From: Acidobacteriota bacterium
Lineage (GTDB): Bacteria; Acidobacteriota; Terriglobia; Terriglobales; Acidobacteriaceae
Direction: 5' to 3'
Assembly (NCBI GenBank): GCA_021781075.1
Contig: JAJXXN010000091.1
Coordinates: 1-8,855, forward strand
Length of the DNA: 8,855 bases
Part shown: positions 6,767-8,855 of the stretch, in pieces
Layout of the letters: each line of letters opens with the position of its first letter
Position numbering within the stretch: position 1 is the first letter of the stretch
Program-made: the position numbers and the translations under genes
The notes under the pieces: model-generated
The model's input: the letters and a program-made list of their open reading frames with translations, nothing else
Databases searched by the model: none
Told to the model about the DNA's origin: nothing

Positions 6767-7795
6767 ATGTTCATTGATGAGGTAAAAATCCGCGTGAAGG
6801 CCGGCGATGGCGGCAACGGCTGCATGGCCTTCCGGCGCGAAAAATTTGTGCCGCGCGGAGGGCCATCGGGCGGCGATGGCGGGCGCGGCGGCGACGTGGT
6901 GATGGTCTCAAGCCAGCGCCACAACACGCTCATTCATTTTCGCTTCAATCCCGAGCACAAGGCCGAACGCGGCGAGCACGGCATGGGCTCGAATTGCACC
7001 GGCTCGGATGGCGAGGGCGTGACCCTGCAGGTCCCTGTGGGCACGGTCGTCTATGACCTTGAAACCGGCGAGGTGGTGCACGATTTTTCAACGCCTGACG
7101 ACAGCATTGTGATTGCCCGCGGCGGGCGCGGCGGGCGCGGCAACCAGCACTTTGCCACACCCACCCACCAGGCCCCGCGCGAGCACGAGATGGGCAGGCC
7201 GGGCGAGGAGCGCGCGCTGCGGCTTGAGCTGAAGCTGTTGGCCGACGTGGGCCTGGTCGGCTATCCCAATGCTGGCAAGTCCACGCTGATTTCACGCATC
7301 AGCGCCGCGCGGCCCAAGATTGCCGATTATCCCTTCACCACGCTCGAGCCCAACCTCGGCGTGGTCAGCGTCGGCCAGGAGCCGGATACACAATCGTATG
7401 TGGTGGCCGATTTGCCGGGGTTGATTGAGGGCGCGCACTTGGGCGCTGGACTCGGCGTGCAATTTTTGCGGCACATTGAGCGCACGCGATTACTGGCGCA
7501 CTTGGTCGATGTCTCCGATGCATCGGGCCGGCCCGATGCCGTTGAGGATTTCAAGGTGATCAATGCCGAGCTGGAGGGCTTTGGCCACAGCCTGATGGAC
7601 AAACCCATGGTCGTGATTGCGACCAAGGTGGATGTCGCCAACCCGGAAAAACTGAAGAAACTCACCGCGCACGCGAAGAAACGCAAGCTGGAGTTCCACG
7701 CGATTTCATCGGTGACCGGCGAAGGGATTGAAGAGCTGAAGTGGGCGCTGGCCAAGCTGCTGGACAAGACTGCAAAGAAGAAACGTGCGACTTAG
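6767..7795 (+). CDS. obgE: Obg family GTPase (ribosome assembly / stringent response)
   Basis: A 342-residue essential-type GTPase (ObgE/CgtA) that binds the large ribosomal subunit in the cytosol and acts in late 50S assembly and growth control. Residues 1-158 are the glycine-rich Obg fold: MFIDEVKIRVKAGDGGNG, then REKFVPRGGPSGGDGGRGGD and RGGRGNQHFA (121-130). The G domain follows. G1 is GYPNAGKST (165-173), the switch I region is PFTTLEPNLGVV (189-200), G3 is DLPGLIEGA (215-223), G4 is TKVD (286-289, Thr where many GTPases have Asn) and G5 is SSVTGEG (314-320). It ends soon after the G domain in a lysine-rich tail, so the C-terminal extension found in longer homologues is absent. The conserved N-terminus fixes the start at 6767, although the sequence before it (AGACGGGCATGGA) is a poor ribosome site. 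The frame is open back to a TTG at 6707. Its upstream neighbour is the divergent receptor gene. Confidence 0.96.
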   Translation: MFIDEVKIRVKAGDGGNGCMAFRREKFVPRGGPSGGDGGRGGDVVMVSSQRHNTLIHFRFNPEHKAERGEHGMGSNCTGSDGEGVTLQVPVGTVVYDLETGEVVHDFSTPDDSIVIARGGRGGRGNQHFATPTHQAPREHEMGRPGEERALRLELKLLADVGLVGYPNAGKSTLISRISAARPKIADYPFTTLEPNLGVVSVGQEPDTQSYVVADLPGLIEGAHLGAGLGVQFLRHIERTRLLAHLVDVSDASGRPDAVEDFKVINAELEGFGHSLMDKPMVVIATKVDVANPEKLKKLTAHAKKRKLEFHAISSVTGEGIEELKWALAKLLDKTAKKKRAT

Positions 7796-7845
7796 GGAAT
7801 TATCCCCGCAATTTTTGCATCAGCAGTGATGGCCTGCCTGTGGGC

Positions 7846-7877
7846 AAAAAGCAACTGCGGGTTCTTCACCCGCTTGC
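7846..7877 (-). terminator. Probable intrinsic terminator for the glycosyltransferase
   Basis: Read on the minus strand, GCAA-GCGGGT pairs with ACCCGC-(AG)-TTGC. That is a 6-bp GC-rich core with a 5-nt loop, a 2-nt bulge and four more pairs, followed directly by TTTTT. On the plus strand this is an A-run at 7846-7850 and arms at 7851-7862 and 7868-7877. It lies about 135 nt after the minus-strand stop at 8013. Read in the plus direction it has no T-run, so it would not serve obgE well. Confidence 0.6.
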
Positions 7878-7884
7878 TCTCGTT

Positions 7885-7986
7885 CAGGATGACAATGCCC
7901 TTGATGCATTCAATTACTTGCCACGGATTACCCCGCGCAGATCGCGCCCGTAGGCAGTGTCATCCTGGGCGCAGCGAAGGATGACA
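7885..7986. repeat. Cluster of short palindromic intergenic repeats (REP-like)
   Basis: The 9-mer AGGATGACA occurs three times: plus at 7886-7894, inverted as TGTCATCCT at 7958-7966, and plus at 7978-7986. The last two form a perfect 9-bp hairpin with an 11-nt loop (7967-7977, GGGCGCAGCGA). The first and second share a 10-bp inverted match (CAGGATGACA at 7885-7894, TGTCATCCTG at 7958-7967). The core TGTCATCCTG(G/A)GCG-AGCGAAGGATGA resembles short palindromes that I recall as common between genes in Acidobacteria and some other phyla; that is from memory. It may be a dispersed repeat, and may also help end obgE transcription. Confidence 0.6.
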
Positions 7987-8012
7987 ACGAATGCGCAGGA
8001 ATGGCGCGCAGG

Positions 8013-8855
8013 TCAACTGACAGAAATACTTGTTTTCACCGGCAATTCCCCGTACGCCGCATAGACGCCCTCGAAAACCGAATCCCAACTCATGGTGAGC
8101 GAGTACTCGCGCGCGGCGGCGCGCATACGGGCATGAAGCGCCGGCTCCGCGAGAATCCCGGCAATTGCATCAGTAAACTCGGCATCCTCGGCAATGCGGC
8201 CGGTGATGCCCTCGTGCACGATTGTCTTCGGCCCGCCATCCCGCGTGACAATGGCCGGCACGCCGCTGGCCAGCGCTTCCAGCACAACGTTCCCGAAGGT
8301 GTCGGTGTGCGAGGGGAATACAAAGAGGTCCATGTTGGCGTAGGCCTCGCTGAGCGCCGCGCCCTTGAGCACGCCGGTGAACTCGGCCTGAGTGAGGTGC
8401 TGGCGGAGCCAGGCTTCATCGCCGCCGTGGCCCACAACAAGGAAGCGGAAGTTGGTGATGCCGCGCGCGAGGAGTTCATTTTGCACCGTGACCAGCCGGG
8501 CAATGTTCTTTTCAACCGAGAGCCGGCCGACGAAGCCGAGCAGGATGGTTTCATTGCCGGGCTTGCGGCTGCGGTGCGCGGGCGAGAAAAGCTCCGTGTC
8601 CACGCCGCGGGGCATCAGGTGGCAGTTGCGGTGCGCGGTGCGCTCGAGCAGTGTGCAAAGGTCGGGGTTGGGCGCGAAGAGCACATCGGCGACCGAATAA
8701 AATTTTGCGGCGATGGCCATGGCCGCATCTTCAATCTGTCTCTCAATTGAGGCCGCGCGATCGACGGCAAGAAAGCGCGTAAACCAGCCCGAGCGGCGTG
8801 CGGCGTACTCGTGGACGTTGGTGTGCCAGCTTGCCGCAAGCGGCAGGCCGAAATC
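8013..8855 (-). CDS. GT4 family glycosyltransferase (5' end outside window)
   Basis: The frame is open from the right edge to the stop at 8013, giving the C-terminal 280 residues. An internal ATG at 8720 is not the start, because upstream residues are family-like: LPLAASWHTNVHEYAARR (visible residues 4-21) matches the end of the N-terminal Rossmann domain of GT4 enzymes. MPRGVDTELFSP (81-92) is the inter-domain region. The C-terminal, sugar-nucleotide-binding domain has GFVGRLSVEKN (107-117), then LVVGHGGDEAWLR (139-151). The active-site segment is FPSHTDTFGNVVLEALASGVP (180-200). The first acidic residue of the classic E-x7-E motif is Asp185 here, with Glu193 as the second. Asp with the TDTFGNV context is familiar from the MgtA/PimB/SQD2-like branch of GT4, which glycosylates lipid acceptors. 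A glycolipid or envelope-glycan role is therefore likely, but donor and acceptor cannot be read from sequence. No membrane segment is visible. A terminator candidate lies downstream at 7846-7877. Confidence 0.92.
   Translation of the reverse strand, partial: DFGLPLAASWHTNVHEYAARRSGWFTRFLAVDRAASIERQIEDAAMAIAAKFYSVADVLFAPNPDLCTLLERTAHRNCHLMPRGVDTELFSPAHRSRKPGNETILLGFVGRLSVEKNIARLVTVQNELLARGITNFRFLVVGHGGDEAWLRQHLTQAEFTGVLKGAALSEAYANMDLFVFPSHTDTFGNVVLEALASGVPAIVTRDGGPKTIVHEGITGRIAEDAEFTDAIAGILAEPALHARMRAAAREYSLTMSWDSVFEGVYAAYGELPVKTSISVS

Noticed and set aside
6586..6933. Upstream extension of the receptor frame adding 116 residues
   Set aside because: It would overlap the conserved N-terminal coding part of obgE, is Pro/Ser/Thr-rich without a domain, and would bury the signal peptide inside the protein.
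7110..7145. Tandem GGCGGGCGC repeats in obgE
   Set aside because: They simply encode the conserved Gly/Arg-rich loop (RGGRGGRGNQ) of the Obg fold.
8013..8720. Glycosyltransferase starting at the internal ATG (8720)
   Set aside because: The frame stays open to the window edge and the upstream residues match the GT4 N-terminal domain, so the gene is 5'-truncated by the window instead.

Overview
This 8.9 kb window looks like chromosomal DNA from a GC-rich Gram-negative bacterium, most likely Acidobacteriota (Terriglobia/Acidobacteriaceae-like). The lineage is inferred from gene content only. The main clue is a very large Oar-type TonB-dependent receptor that begins with a carboxypeptidase-regulatory-like domain. 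A secreted matrixin-like protein that has lost its zinc ligands, and typical-looking TrxB and Obg proteins, fit the same group. No rRNA, tRNA, CRISPR array, transposase, integrase or phage gene was recognised.

Layout, left to right. (1) Positions 1-1153, minus strand: the first 384 residues of an exported protein whose 3' end lies beyond the left edge. It has a signal peptide, then a metzincin-like domain with an eroded zinc site, then a probable beta-sandwich domain. (2) Positions 1154-1382: divergent intergenic region. (3) trxB (thioredoxin reductase, 1383-2330, plus), followed by a strong intrinsic terminator. (4) Positions 2476-2988, plus: a small exported protein of unknown function with its own Shine-Dalgarno site and its own terminator. 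(5) Positions 3043-6585, minus: a 1180-residue TonB-dependent-receptor-like outer-membrane protein, convergent with gene 4. (6) Positions 6586-6766: divergent control region. (7) obgE/cgtA (ribosome-associated GTPase, 6767-7795, plus). (8) Positions 7796-8012: an intergenic stretch with a probable minus-strand terminator and three copies of a short palindromic repeat. (9) Positions 8013-8855, minus: the C-terminal 280 residues of a GT4 glycosyltransferase cut by the right edge.

The genes do not form one pathway. trxB and obgE are housekeeping genes: cytosolic thiol redox, and ribosome assembly or stringent response. Three products are predicted to leave the cytoplasm: the eroded metzincin, the small exported protein and the receptor. 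The glycosyltransferase probably serves glycolipid or cell-envelope glycan synthesis. Almost every gene sits in its own transcription unit, as judged by strand changes and terminators.

I found no convincing undescribed multi-gene system. The observations most worth a second look are the metzincin fold with all zinc ligands replaced, the four regularly spaced cysteine pairs that are the only cysteines in the receptor, and the palindromic repeat cluster after obgE.
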